From: SHLQ01 sp964451305 | Lineage (GTDB): Bacteria > Actinomycetota > Acidimicrobiia > Acidimicrobiales > SHLQ01 | Assembly (NCBI GenBank): GCA_964451305.1 | Contig: CAYVHV010000002.1 | Span: 62,001 to 126,000, forward strand | DNA: 64,000 nucleotides | Direction of reading: 5' to 3' | Shown here: positions 25,361 through 34,085 of the stretch, in pieces | Layout of the letters: each line of letters begins with the position of its first letter | Numbering within the stretch: position 1 is the first letter of the stretch | Program-made: the position numbers and the translations under genes | Notes under the pieces: generated by a model | Seen by the model: the letters and a program-made list of their open reading frames with translations, nothing else | What the model was told of the DNA's origin: nothing | Databases searched by the model: none

Positions 25361-26347
25361 GTGAAACCAAAAACGAAGTTCACCCGGTTGCTCGCAATTC
25401 TCGCGGCAGTGTCATTTATCGCTGCGGCATGCGGCGGTTCGTCGGATGTTGCTGCCGAGAGCAGCGATTCCGACAGTGCCGAGAGCAGCGACACTTCCGG
25501 CGAGATCCTCATCTCCGGCTCATCGACCGTCGAGCCAATTTCGGTTCGCGTGGCCGAGCTTTACGAATCGGTTGCTCCCGCTGTCCTCGTCGACGTCGAC
25601 GGCCCAGGTACCGGCGATGGTTTCGCCCTGTTCTGCGATGGCCTCACCGATATCTCCGACGCATCACGCCCGATCCGCGATAGCGAGGCTGAGACCTGCG
25701 CCGAGAACGGTGTCGAATTCACCGAGCTTCTCGTCGGCATTGACGGCATCGCCGTCATGACCAACACTGCAAACGACGCCGTCGACTGCGTGACCTTCGA
25801 AAACCTCTTCAACCTCATCGGTCCGAACGGTGAAGGAACTTCGACATGGGCCGCTGCCGATCCGAGCCTTCCAGATGCACCACTCGACATCTTCGGCCCC
25901 GGCGTCGAGTCGGGCACCTTCGATAGCTTTGTCGAAATCGTTCTCGAAGACCAGGCCGAAGAAGCCGGCGTCGAGCCCGGTGCTCGCACCGACTACAGCC
26001 CATCGGCCGACGACAGCCAGATTCTCGGTGGAATCCAGACGTCGGACACCTCGCTCGGTTGGGTTGGATTCGCCTTTGCTGAAACCGCCGACGTGAAACT
26101 CCTCGAGGTCGATGGTGGCGACGGCTGCATTGCTCCAACCGCAGAGACGATTGCTTCGAACGAGTACCCGATCAGCCGCAACCTCTTCATCTACGTCAAC
26201 ACCGGCAACGCCGACGAGAACCCAGCGCTGAGTGAGTTCGTCGACTTCTACGTCGGGGAAGGCCTCGACACCGCTGTCACCGAGGTTGGCTACGTCTCTC
26301 TCACCGAGGAGTCAAAAGAAGAGGTTCGGGCCGCTTGGGCGGGCTGA
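25361..26347 (+). CDS. pstS: Phosphate ABC transporter substrate-binding lipoprotein
   Basis: 328 aa from GTG 25361 (GGAGGAG upstream). A lipoprotein signal ends in the lipobox AAAC with Cys24. A Ser/Asp-rich linker precedes the binding domain with the phosphate-binding ISGSSTVEP loop and SDASRPI. It captures phosphate outside the membrane for PstCAB. First gene of the pst operon, behind a PHO box. A GC-rich hairpin separates it from pstC, which would allow higher pstS expression. Confidence 0.95.
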   Translation: MKPKTKFTRLLAILAAVSFIAAACGGSSDVAAESSDSDSAESSDTSGEILISGSSTVEPISVRVAELYESVAPAVLVDVDGPGTGDGFALFCDGLTDISDASRPIRDSEAETCAENGVEFTELLVGIDGIAVMTNTANDAVDCVTFENLFNLIGPNGEGTSTWAAADPSLPDAPLDIFGPGVESGTFDSFVEIVLEDQAEEAGVEPGARTDYSPSADDSQILGGIQTSDTSLGWVGFAFAETADVKLLEVDGGDGCIAPTAETIASNEYPISRNLFIYVNTGNADENPALSEFVDFYVGEGLDTAVTEVGYVSLTEESKEEVRAAWAG

Positions 26348-26368
26348 CCAACACCTGAATTCACAGGG

Positions 26369-26408
26369 CTCGGGGCTGTGCTGTCTCCCCTCCAGGCGCA
26401 GTCCCGAG
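26369..26408 (+). other. Hairpin between pstS and pstC
   Basis: CTCGGGGCTG (26369-26378) can pair with CAGTCCCGAG (26399-26408), with one G-U pair and a 20-nt loop. No U-tract follows, so it looks more like an mRNA-stabilising or attenuating structure than a full terminator. Confidence 0.35.
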
Positions 26409-26456
26409 TTCGACCCCGTTAGTTAAGTCAACCCACAACGAGAGAGGTCTTGCCGA

Positions 26457-27647
26457 ATGGCAGACATTGGAATCACCACTCAAAGACTTGATCGGTCCGC
26501 TGGAGAACGGCTCACCGTGGAATCGCTGGCGTCACCTACGAACCGTGCCCGGAAGGAAGCGGCGATTCGCTCCTTCTTCCTGATGGCAGCGCTCGTCTCG
26601 ATCGCCATCTCGATCCTCATCGTGCTGTCGCTCGTCCGCGAGGCGAGTGTGTTCGCCTTCAACATCGACTACTCGCAAACGTGGGGACAAGCGGGCTGGT
26701 TTCCACGGAACGGCGTGTATGACATGCCGACGATCCTCATCTCGTCTCTTATCGTTACTGGCGTAGCGATGCTCGTCGCTGGTCCTCTCGGCCTTGGGTC
26801 GGCGATCTACCTGAGCGAGTACGCAAGTCGACGGACCCGCAGCTTTCTCAAGCCCGTGCTCGAGATCCTCGCCGGGGTGCCGTCGGTTGTACTTGGCTTC
26901 TTTGCGCTCTTCTTCATCAGCCCGCAGGTGATCGAGCGAATCGGTCGTGCGGGCTGGCTTGTCATCGGGGCGGTGATCGTCGTGATCTACGTCTTTGGTG
27001 TTTCGATCTGGGCTCGCAAGCTCGTCCGCCGAGAGATTGACACACCGATCAGCACGCAACTCAAGCGAGTTCTGGCGCTCACCGTGTTCGTCGTCGGTGG
27101 GCTTATTTTGATCTGGTGGGTCAACGGCGTGGCCGGATCCTCCGACCCAGAGGCTGCGAACTTCTTCTCGGTCCAACGTGGAGGCAACCTCGCCGCCGCA
27201 GCCGTCGGGGTCGGGATCCTTACCATCCCACTCGTCGCCTCGGTGTCGGAAGATGCGTTGGCGTCGGTGCCACAAGAACTGCGGACAGCGTCGGCCGGGC
27301 TCGGTGCCCGCAAGCTCACGACCACCGTCCAGGTCGTTCTGCCAGCAGCGATCTCCGGCATCGTTGCTGCGTTCATCATCGGCGTGAGCCGTGCGCTCGG
27401 CGAAACGATCGTGGTCTTCCTCGCCGGTGGCGCCGCGGATGCAGCGCCATTTGCCGACTCGCCATTTGAAGGCGGTCTCACCATGACCGCCGCAATGGCA
27501 TCGCTCGCAACGGGCACCGACAACGTGGTCGGCGAAGGGCTCACCTTCCAGAGCCTCTACTTCGTAGGCTTTGTGCTCTTTATCTTCACCCTGTTCCTCA
27601 ACATCATGGCGAGCCGGTTCGTGAACCGTGTCCGCGAAAAGTACTAG
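26457..27647 (+). CDS. pstC: Phosphate ABC transporter permease PstC
   Basis: 396 aa, longer than typical PstC (about 310-330) because of a soluble N-terminal stretch of about 40 residues and an additional segment (VNGVAGSSDPEA) between helices. Six or more membrane helices. The ABC permease EAA loop is visible as ELRTASAGLGARKLTTTVQVV, followed by ISRALGET in the form GVSRALGET. It forms the membrane channel with PstA. Followed by pstA after 11 bases. Confidence 0.94.
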   Translation: MADIGITTQRLDRSAGERLTVESLASPTNRARKEAAIRSFFLMAALVSIAISILIVLSLVREASVFAFNIDYSQTWGQAGWFPRNGVYDMPTILISSLIVTGVAMLVAGPLGLGSAIYLSEYASRRTRSFLKPVLEILAGVPSVVLGFFALFFISPQVIERIGRAGWLVIGAVIVVIYVFGVSIWARKLVRREIDTPISTQLKRVLALTVFVVGGLILIWWVNGVAGSSDPEAANFFSVQRGGNLAAAAVGVGILTIPLVASVSEDALASVPQELRTASAGLGARKLTTTVQVVLPAAISGIVAAFIIGVSRALGETIVVFLAGGAADAAPFADSPFEGGLTMTAAMASLATGTDNVVGEGLTFQSLYFVGFVLFIFTLFLNIMASRFVNRVREKY

Positions 27648-27658
27648 GAGGCTCTGAT

Positions 27659-28609
27659 ATGGCACTCAGCACAATCGGTGGATCCGGCAATGTCAAACAA
27701 CGAGTCGAAGACGAGATCTTTAAGCAGGGTGGCGACCTGCGCGGTTCGGGGTTCAAAGCGCTCATGTTCTCGGCGCTCGGGATGTCGATATTGATCCTCG
27801 TTATTCTCATGGTGGATGTGCTCATCGATGGGTGGTCGGTGCTCAGCACCCGCCTTGGCGACTTCCTCACCGGGACGCTCCGCAGCCAGTCGACCGACGA
27901 ACTGCTTGGCATTTCGCAAGGCCTGATCGGATCGATGTGGATTGCGATCTTTGTCATAGCGTTGTCGTTCCCGATCGGGATCTCCGCGGCCATCTACCTC
28001 GAGGAATACGCGAAGCCCGGGCGGCTCACCCAGGTGATCGACATCGCCATTCGAAACCTGGCCGGTGTTCCGTCGGTGGTCTACGGGCTGCTTGGGCTCT
28101 TCCTGTTCGTCACCACGAACCAAGGCCAGAGCACGCTCGCCGCTGGCGGAATCACGCTCGCCATTCTCGTCTTGCCCATCGTGGTCATCACCTCGGCCGA
28201 GGCCATCCGCGCCGTGCCCTCGAGCCTGCGCCAAGGTGCGTACGGTGTCGGCGCCACGCAGTGGGATGTCATCCGCACGCAGGTGCTGCCGTTCGCAGCA
28301 CCTGGAATCCTCACTGGAACACTGCTCTCGCTGTCACGAGCGATCGGCGAAGCAGCGCCCCTCATTCTGGTCGGCGCCATCACCGGCCGCCTCGCGGCAC
28401 GAGATCGTTCGATCTTCTCTCCCGACCAGTTGACCGACCGGTTCACGGCAATGCCGATCGTCATCGTGGGGTGGGTACAAGAGGCTGCACGCGATATTGG
28501 ATTCGCCGCAGCGGCGGGAGCGGCAATCGTGGTACTCCTCGTTCTGGTCATCGCCATGAACTCAATTGCGGTGTTGTTGCGAAACCATTTTGAAAAGAAG
28601 CGGGGTTAG
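27659..28609 (+). CDS. pstA: Phosphate ABC transporter permease PstA
   Basis: 316 aa. About six membrane helices, with the EEYAKPGRLTQVIDIAIRNLA loop, VPSVVYGLLGL, and the EAA-type loop SLRQGAYGVGATQWDVIR followed by SLSRAIGEAAPL. It pairs with PstC as the membrane core of the phosphate importer. The pstB start is three bases after its stop. Confidence 0.95.
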   Translation: MALSTIGGSGNVKQRVEDEIFKQGGDLRGSGFKALMFSALGMSILILVILMVDVLIDGWSVLSTRLGDFLTGTLRSQSTDELLGISQGLIGSMWIAIFVIALSFPIGISAAIYLEEYAKPGRLTQVIDIAIRNLAGVPSVVYGLLGLFLFVTTNQGQSTLAAGGITLAILVLPIVVITSAEAIRAVPSSLRQGAYGVGATQWDVIRTQVLPFAAPGILTGTLLSLSRAIGEAAPLILVGAITGRLAARDRSIFSPDQLTDRFTAMPIVIVGWVQEAARDIGFAAAAGAAIVVLLVLVIAMNSIAVLLRNHFEKKRG

Positions 28610-28612
28610 GCG

Positions 28613-29536
28613 ATGCTAGGAGTGCGGAATTCCCCGAGGAAGAAGCTGAAAGGCCTGCGAGTGAGCGCTGAAGAAACGACGACTGAAGTTCCAGACGTCG
28701 AAGTTGACCAACCGGTCGAAACAGTGCGGGAGACTGTCCCTCTGGAGATCGACGATGACGACCTCGTCTTTACCGCCACCGATCTCAGCGTGTACTACGG
28801 CGATTTCCGGGCAGTTCGAGATGTCAACATGCGCATCAAGCGCAACGAGATCACGGCACTGATCGGCCCATCGGGTTGTGGTAAATCGACGGTTCTCCGT
28901 TCATTTAACCGCATGAACGATCTCATCCCCTCGGCGCGTGTGGAGGGCGAGCTGCTCTATCAGGGCGTCGATCTGTACGACGAGCGTGTCGACCCCGTCG
29001 AGGTTCGTCGTCGTATCGGGATGGTGTTCCAGAAGCCGAATCCATTCCCAAAGAGCATTTACGACAACGTGGCCTACGGGCCGCGAGTGGCTGGCCAGAA
29101 GAAGGGCCTGGACGACATTGTCGAATCCAGTCTGAAGAAGGCAGCGCTATGGGACGAGGTCAAGGACCGCCTCAACGAGTCGGCAATCGGCATGTCTGGT
29201 GGCCAGCAGCAGCGGCTCAGCATTGCTCGTGCAATCGCGGTCGATCCGGAGGTGCTGCTCATGGACGAGCCGTGCTCCGCGCTCGATCCAATCGCCACTG
29301 CTCGCATCGAAGAGCTGATGGCCGAGATCAAGAATGAATACACGATCCTGATCGTCACGCACAACATGCAGCAGGCAGCTCGAGTGTCTGACCGCACCGG
29401 GTTCTTCTCGGTCGAGGTCGACGAAGCGAACGATCGCCGCACCGGACTGCTGGTCGAGTACACGACCACCGAGAAGCTCTTCTCGAACCCCGACGATGAT
29501 CGTACCGAGAACTACATCACCGGCAGATTCGGATAA
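28613..29536 (+). CDS. pstB: Phosphate ABC transporter ATP-binding protein PstB
   Basis: 307 aa, about 45 residues longer than usual at the N-terminus, an acidic/Thr-rich extension. GTG 28661 is an alternative start giving a shorter tail. The ATPase core has Walker A GPSGCGKST, Q-loop FQKPNPFP, signature MSGGQQQRLSIARA and Walker B VLLMDEPCSALDP, with the switch His in VTHNM. It drives phosphate import through PstCA. Confidence 0.96.
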   Translation: MLGVRNSPRKKLKGLRVSAEETTTEVPDVEVDQPVETVRETVPLEIDDDDLVFTATDLSVYYGDFRAVRDVNMRIKRNEITALIGPSGCGKSTVLRSFNRMNDLIPSARVEGELLYQGVDLYDERVDPVEVRRRIGMVFQKPNPFPKSIYDNVAYGPRVAGQKKGLDDIVESSLKKAALWDEVKDRLNESAIGMSGGQQQRLSIARAIAVDPEVLLMDEPCSALDPIATARIEELMAEIKNEYTILIVTHNMQQAARVSDRTGFFSVEVDEANDRRTGLLVEYTTTEKLFSNPDDDRTENYITGRFG

Positions 29537-29542
29537 TTCTCA

Positions 29543-30295
29543 ATGTCCCAGATAGAACTTCGCGGCAACTTCCACGAGGAACTCGACCTCGTGCGCGACA
29601 CGATCGTGACCCTGGCCGCGAACGTCACCGAGGCAATCCCGCGTGCGACCCAAGCACTGATCGACAACAACCTCGAAGTTGCCCAAGACGTCATCCAACA
29701 AGACGAAGAGCTCGACGCGCTGTCGACCCAGATCGAAGAGCGCTGCTACGCGCTCATTACGCTGCAACAGCCAATGGCGAGCGATATGCGCGCCATCGTG
29801 ACAGCGATGAAGATCAACGGTGAGTACGAGCGTTCCGGTGACTTGGCCGTCAACATTTGCAAAGGTCTCCGACGCAGCTACGGGATGGTTCTCACGCCGA
29901 CGCTTCGCGGGTTGATCACCTCGATGAGCGAGGAAGCTGTCCGCCTCACTCGACTGTCGGTCGACGCGTATGTCGAGGGAAACGTCGGTCTCGCCGCGGC
30001 CCTCCCCGACATCGACGATCGACTCGACGACCTTCAGGCCGACTTCATTCAAGAGATCTTCAAGGCGCACGAAGAGAAGAAGCTCGAGCTTCAAGAAACG
30101 GTGCAGCTGGCGTTGATCGCTCGTTACTACGAGCGCATTGGCGATCACGCTGTCAACATTGGCGAACGCATTGTCTACATGGTCACCGGAGAAGCGCCAG
30201 AGCTTGGCGGTGCATCGAGGTCGCAGCAGGCCGAAGGGTTTCAGGAGTCGGTCGAGAACAGCCTTGGTGCTGTAGCCGATACCGAGTCGGAGTAG
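29543..30295 (+). CDS. phoU: Phosphate signalling protein PhoU
   Basis: 250 aa, all helical, two PhoU repeats. Metal-binding acidic motifs are recognisable as NGEYERSGDLAVNI (first repeat) and RYYERIGDHAVNIGERIVY (second repeat). PhoU links transporter status to the sensor kinase and restrains both uptake and the pho regulon when phosphate is plentiful. Its position between pstB and the sensor kinase matches that role. A short tail rich in Ser, Glu and Gln follows the second repeat. Confidence 0.95.
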   Translation: MSQIELRGNFHEELDLVRDTIVTLAANVTEAIPRATQALIDNNLEVAQDVIQQDEELDALSTQIEERCYALITLQQPMASDMRAIVTAMKINGEYERSGDLAVNICKGLRRSYGMVLTPTLRGLITSMSEEAVRLTRLSVDAYVEGNVGLAAALPDIDDRLDDLQADFIQEIFKAHEEKKLELQETVQLALIARYYERIGDHAVNIGERIVYMVTGEAPELGGASRSQQAEGFQESVENSLGAVADTESE

Positions 30296-30298
30296 CCT
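30293..30298 (+). promoter_or_regulatory. Possible internal -10 for senX3
   Basis: TAGCCT overlaps the phoU stop codon and ends six bases before the senX3 ATG. It could allow independent leaderless transcription of the two-component pair, but the TAG is also simply the stop codon. Confidence 0.3.
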
Positions 30299-30304
30299 AA
30301 AACC

Positions 30305-31537
30305 ATGGCTTGGCTGGTCTCACTGGCTCTGGTGATCGTCCTCGTGGTCGTCGTGGTCATGAGTAGCCGCCGGGAACAGGCCCATCTTCGGCGTATCCAG
30401 CGGACGCTCAAGACCGCTGGTGATGATCGTGCGCAAGCGCGGTCGGTCGAGGCCGCCCTCGACCGTCTCGAAAACATGGTGCACTCCGATGTATCCGAAG
30501 AGATGCCTCGGCGAGTGCAGTCGGCCTTCGATGCCATCTCGGCTGCGGCGATCGTGGTCGATAGCGACGGCATCGAACTTCTTCGCAATCGTCATGCGCT
30601 GCCGTATCTCAAGGCTCGCCATGGAGACGTGCTCGTCGAGAACGAGATGCAAGCCCGTCTGAATGACGCGCTACTCGGTGAGTCGACCGAACAAGAGCTG
30701 CAACTTCACGGTCCACCTGGGCGTCAATTGTTGATCATTGGATCGCCGTTGATCGCTGACGGTGAACTCCTCGGAGCGGTCGTGCTCGTCGATGACATCA
30801 GCGAACAACAGCGACTTGAACAGGTGCGGCGTGACTTCGTTGCGAACGTGAGCCACGAACTCAGGACACCGGTCGGTGCGCTCAGCCTGCTCGCTGAAAC
30901 GCTCGACGGCGAGACCGATCCCGACGTGATCTCCTCGTTCCTATCGCGCATCCAAGATGAGTCGCTACGTCTCGCGAGGTTGATCGATGACCTGCTCGAC
31001 CTCAGTCGCATCGAAGGAGGCCTCGTCGACGAATGTGTCGATGTCGATCTCGGTGGGGTACTAGAGGAGAGCGTTCGTGGGTTGCGGTCAGCGGCCGAGC
31101 ACAAAAACATCGACCTGACATTCGAAGTGTTCGATGAGGTCGTGGTGAACGGAGATCGATCTCAGCTCACCTCGGCGGTCTCGAACCTGCTCGGCAACGC
31201 CGTGAAGTACACCGACGATGGTGGAACCGTGAGCGGGCGGATCGTCAGCCACGGCACCGAAGTTGCCATCGTTGTCGAGGACACGGGCATCGGCATCCCC
31301 CAACGCGATCTCAACCGGGTATTCGAACGCTTCTATCGGGTCGATCGCGGTCGGGGATCGGAGACCGGCGGAACCGGCCTCGGTCTCTCCATTGTTCGCA
31401 ACATCGCAGTGAACCACGGCGGCCGGGTAGAGGTTGCCTCCCAAGAAGGGGTTGGCTCGACGTTCTCGATCATCCTTCCCATTGGCGGGACGGAACATTC
31501 ACCTCGTGAGGATGTACTACAGGGTGAACCCGAGTGA
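30305..31537 (+). CDS. senX3: Phosphate-sensing histidine kinase (SenX3/PhoR type)
   Basis: 410 aa. One N-terminal membrane helix (about residues 3-19) without a large outside domain, then a PAS-like domain (about 70-165). The HisKA domain has the phospho-acceptor His184 in SHELRTPVGAL. The ATPase domain has the N box NLLGNAVKYT, the G1 box DTGIGI and G2 box GTGLGL. The lack of an external sensor fits kinases that read phosphate through PhoU/Pst. It overlaps regX3 by four bases. Confidence 0.93.
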   Translation: MAWLVSLALVIVLVVVVVMSSRREQAHLRRIQRTLKTAGDDRAQARSVEAALDRLENMVHSDVSEEMPRRVQSAFDAISAAAIVVDSDGIELLRNRHALPYLKARHGDVLVENEMQARLNDALLGESTEQELQLHGPPGRQLLIIGSPLIADGELLGAVVLVDDISEQQRLEQVRRDFVANVSHELRTPVGALSLLAETLDGETDPDVISSFLSRIQDESLRLARLIDDLLDLSRIEGGLVDECVDVDLGGVLEESVRGLRSAAEHKNIDLTFEVFDEVVVNGDRSQLTSAVSNLLGNAVKYTDDGGTVSGRIVSHGTEVAIVVEDTGIGIPQRDLNRVFERFYRVDRGRGSETGGTGLGLSIVRNIAVNHGGRVEVASQEGVGSTFSIILPIGGTEHSPREDVLQGEPE

Positions 31538-32256
31538 GCGAAATTTCAGTTCTCGTCGTCGAAGATGAGCAAAGCTTCGCCGAAGCATTGACGCTCGGGC
31601 TCGGGCGTGAGGGGTTCGCGGTCACCGTGGCGTCCGACGGCGCTGCTGCGCTGCGACGCTTCGACGAGGTCAACCCCGACATCGTGCTGCTCGATGTGAT
31701 GCTTCCGACACTCTCGGGCATAGACGTCTGCCGCGAGATACGGACGAAGTCCAAAGTGCCGATCATCATGGTTTCGGCCAAAGGGGAAGAGCTCGACACG
31801 GTCGTCGGGCTCGAAGTTGGCGCTGACGACTACGTGACCAAGCCGTACCGACTGCGCGAGCTCGTCGCGCGGATGCGTGCCGTGCTTCGCCGAGCCGAAG
31901 AGGCGAGTGGATCATCGGTCGATGACGTGCAAGCAAACCGCCCAGAGCCCATCACGGTCGGAGATGTCACGGTCGATTCCGAACGACACGAGGTGACGGT
32001 TCGAGGGAGCTCACTCGACCTGCCGTTGAAGGAGTTCGATCTGTTGTCGCTTCTCATCGCGAACGCCGGGCGAGTGTTGACCCGTGACGTGCTCATCGAA
32101 CGAGTGTGGGGTATCGACTACTACGGCGACACCAAGACGCTCGATGTTCACATCAAGCGTCTTCGTTCGAAGATCGAGAGCGACCCGAAGAACCCCACTC
32201 TGATCACCACGATCCGAGGCCTCGGCTATAAGTACAGCGAGGCCGCAGAGGCGTAA
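31534..32256 (+). CDS. regX3: OmpR-family response regulator (RegX3/PhoB type)
   Basis: 240 aa. Receiver domain with acidic pocket ED (residues 10-11), phospho-acceptor Asp54 in LLDVMLP, and the Lys of DDYVTKPY. A linker (about 120-145) leads to a winged-helix DNA-binding domain ending in DVHIKRLRSKIE and TIRGLGYKY. It presumably binds the PHO box before pstS. GTG 31534 overlaps the senX3 stop (GTGA), so the pair is translationally coupled. Confidence 0.94.
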   Translation: MSEISVLVVEDEQSFAEALTLGLGREGFAVTVASDGAAALRRFDEVNPDIVLLDVMLPTLSGIDVCREIRTKSKVPIIMVSAKGEELDTVVGLEVGADDYVTKPYRLRELVARMRAVLRRAEEASGSSVDDVQANRPEPITVGDVTVDSERHEVTVRGSSLDLPLKEFDLLSLLIANAGRVLTRDVLIERVWGIDYYGDTKTLDVHIKRLRSKIESDPKNPTLITTIRGLGYKYSEAAEA

Positions 32257-32347
32257 GTTCACCGGCACAGCAATTTCTTTCTCAGGCGGGACGCATTTTC
32301 TCCACCTAGTTGCACTACGGGTCATACTCACTCTGGAGGTGACGCCG

Positions 32348-32449
32348 ATGAACGCACAGACGAGGTTCCCTAAGGACACTCAAACGTCCGTGCTCGTGGA
32401 TGCTGCACGCAGCCACGACGAGGACGCCAAGCTCGCCCTGATCCCTTGA
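32348..32449 (+). CDS. Possible 33-aa small protein
   Basis: ATG 32348 is preceded by a very good ribosome site (TGGAGGTGA, six to eight bases away) and opens a 33-codon frame ending at TGA 32447. The product is hydrophilic (MNAQTRFPKDTQ at the start) with no known motif. It may be a genuine small protein or the surviving 5' end of a decayed gene, because the following 0.6 kb has no good frame. Confidence 0.4.
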   Translation: MNAQTRFPKDTQTSVLVDAARSHDEDAKLALIP

Positions 32450-33092
32450 CGACCTGCCCTATGTTGTCGACGATCGCAGTAAACCACTGTTGAAATCGAT
32501 CTTGCCCCACGCCGTCTCCGATTCCGCCTTGCCTTAAAGCGGCTACTAGTCCCATTTAAGAATGAGCTACTAAATTGATAGTGCCCCGAAGCACTATTGG
32601 CAATTTGCGTCCCCGGGGACAACTCTCCTTTTTTGGATTTCCTCTGCTCAAATGAAACGCGGAGATTCAACCATCGCATTATTCGCGGTTGTCCCTGCCC
32701 CCGGGGGTTTCCAGCGGTGGTTGATTGCCGACATGTCATGCATAGCTGGCCGACCACCTCTGTCAGCGTGGCCAAAGGTCAAGCTCAGCACGGGTTGCGT
32801 ATGACAACACCTTTGATCCTCTTGAGCCGATTGGTGCCCGCTACTGAACTGCTTATGCAGGTGATCAGGTGAGTGGTCCTGGTGAGCAAATCTCTCCAGC
32901 AATGTTCATCCGGCGAGCGACAGGTTGATTCTCAGTGCGAAAGTTCTAGGGAACTCCAGGCTTCGACCAGCTCCAGACAGGGTCTGAGCGTCCAGTATTG
33001 GTCGACCGAAGTTAGAAGTCCTTCCGTGCGATACGCATCGAAGGACCCGAAGAGCTCGGCGGGATAGCAGGTGGTGCTGGACCGTCTCGTCG
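32450..33092. other. Gene-poor stretch after regX3
   Basis: No open frame here has convincing codon use, a ribosome site or a recognisable product, and the base composition is more AT-rich and uneven than in the neighbours. I see a small hairpin (32578-32597, 7-bp stem) and two inverted GC-rich blocks (32609-32623 and 32688-32707). The downstream part abuts the 3' end of cydB. It may be decayed or acquired DNA. Confidence 0.45.
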
Positions 33093-34085
33093 TCAGTGGC
33101 CCAATTGGTCGGTGTCGACGAGGCGGAAAAGCAGCACCAACGACGGCACGACGAAGACGGTCGCAATCGCGGCCGCGACGAGGAGCGCGGTCAGCGTCGC
33201 TGGGTGGCCGGCGCCTTCGGCGATAGTGACGTTGTCGACGAGGATCCACGGATACTGCGCAAAGCCCCAGCCCGCCATGACCGCACCGACGGCGGTGACC
33301 GCAGCAACGCGAGCTCGACGCGTGTATCCCTGGGCGAGCATGACCATCGTGAACGAGCCGGCGATCGCGGCGATGATGATCTCAGGAGTGCCGCGGCCGG
33401 TGAGCCCTTCGAACAGGGTCGGGGCGTCGCTCGCAAGGACTCCAATACCAGCGAGAGAGATCAGGCCGGTAACGCTTCCCGAGATCAAGCTTCGGATCCG
33501 GAGGTACTCGGTGAGCTCTGTGTCTCCAGAGCGTTCAGCCTCTTGGGTGAGGAAAACTGCAGCGAGAAATGCGCACGTTCCCGTTGCGAGCAATCCGCCG
33601 AGAATTGAGGTGGGGGAGAGCCAGATCACTTCGTCGTCGATACCCGCGCCCACTCGCCCAGATGCGATCGCTCCTGCGATCGTCCCGAGGAAGAACGGGG
33701 TGAACAGCGATGACCCGGCGAACACGACACCGGCGAGGCGGGCCGCTTGGAGCGTCGGTGCGAACTTCCGGAACGCGAAGCCAGATCCTCGAAGGACGAT
33801 CCCGAGGCCGACGAGCCAAAACGGGATAGCTAGTTCTCGCATGATCGTCGCAAACGGACGGGGAAAGCCCGACCACAGGAGAACGAGAACAAAGATCAGC
33901 CAGACGTGGTTTGCTTCCCACACCGGTCCAAGGGCCTTATCGATCAAGCGCCGCATCGGGGCGCCCTTCTTTGCGCCGCCCGCCATGAGATCCCAGATTC
34001 CGGTGCCGAAGTCGGCCCCGGCAAAGACTGCGTAGAGCGTTACCGCCAAGAACATGACGGCTGCGACCGCATCAGCTGCACTCAC
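33093..34085 (-). CDS. cydB: Cytochrome bd oxidase subunit II
   Basis: 330 aa from GTG 34085, chosen because it overlaps the cydA stop by four bases; an upstream open frame to 34154 lies inside cydA. About eight or nine membrane helices. The N-terminal FAGADFGTGIWDLMAGG (after the first helix) is the hallmark of CydB. It partners CydA in the quinol-oxidising, oxygen-reducing bd complex. No cydC or cydD follows. Confidence 0.95.
   Translation of the reverse strand: MSAADAVAAVMFLAVTLYAVFAGADFGTGIWDLMAGGAKKGAPMRRLIDKALGPVWEANHVWLIFVLVLLWSGFPRPFATIMRELAIPFWLVGLGIVLRGSGFAFRKFAPTLQAARLAGVVFAGSSLFTPFFLGTIAGAIASGRVGAGIDDEVIWLSPTSILGGLLATGTCAFLAAVFLTQEAERSGDTELTEYLRIRSLISGSVTGLISLAGIGVLASDAPTLFEGLTGRGTPEIIIAAIAGSFTMVMLAQGYTRRARVAAVTAVGAVMAGWGFAQYPWILVDNVTIAEGAGHPATLTALLVAAAIATVFVVPSLVLLFRLVDTDQLGH

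Noticed and set aside
32609..32707. Inverted GC-rich blocks (GTCCCCGGGGACAAC and its near mirror) as ends of a mobile element
   Set aside because: Only 64 bases lie between them, with no transposase or target duplication. A chance pairing or RNA structure is more likely.
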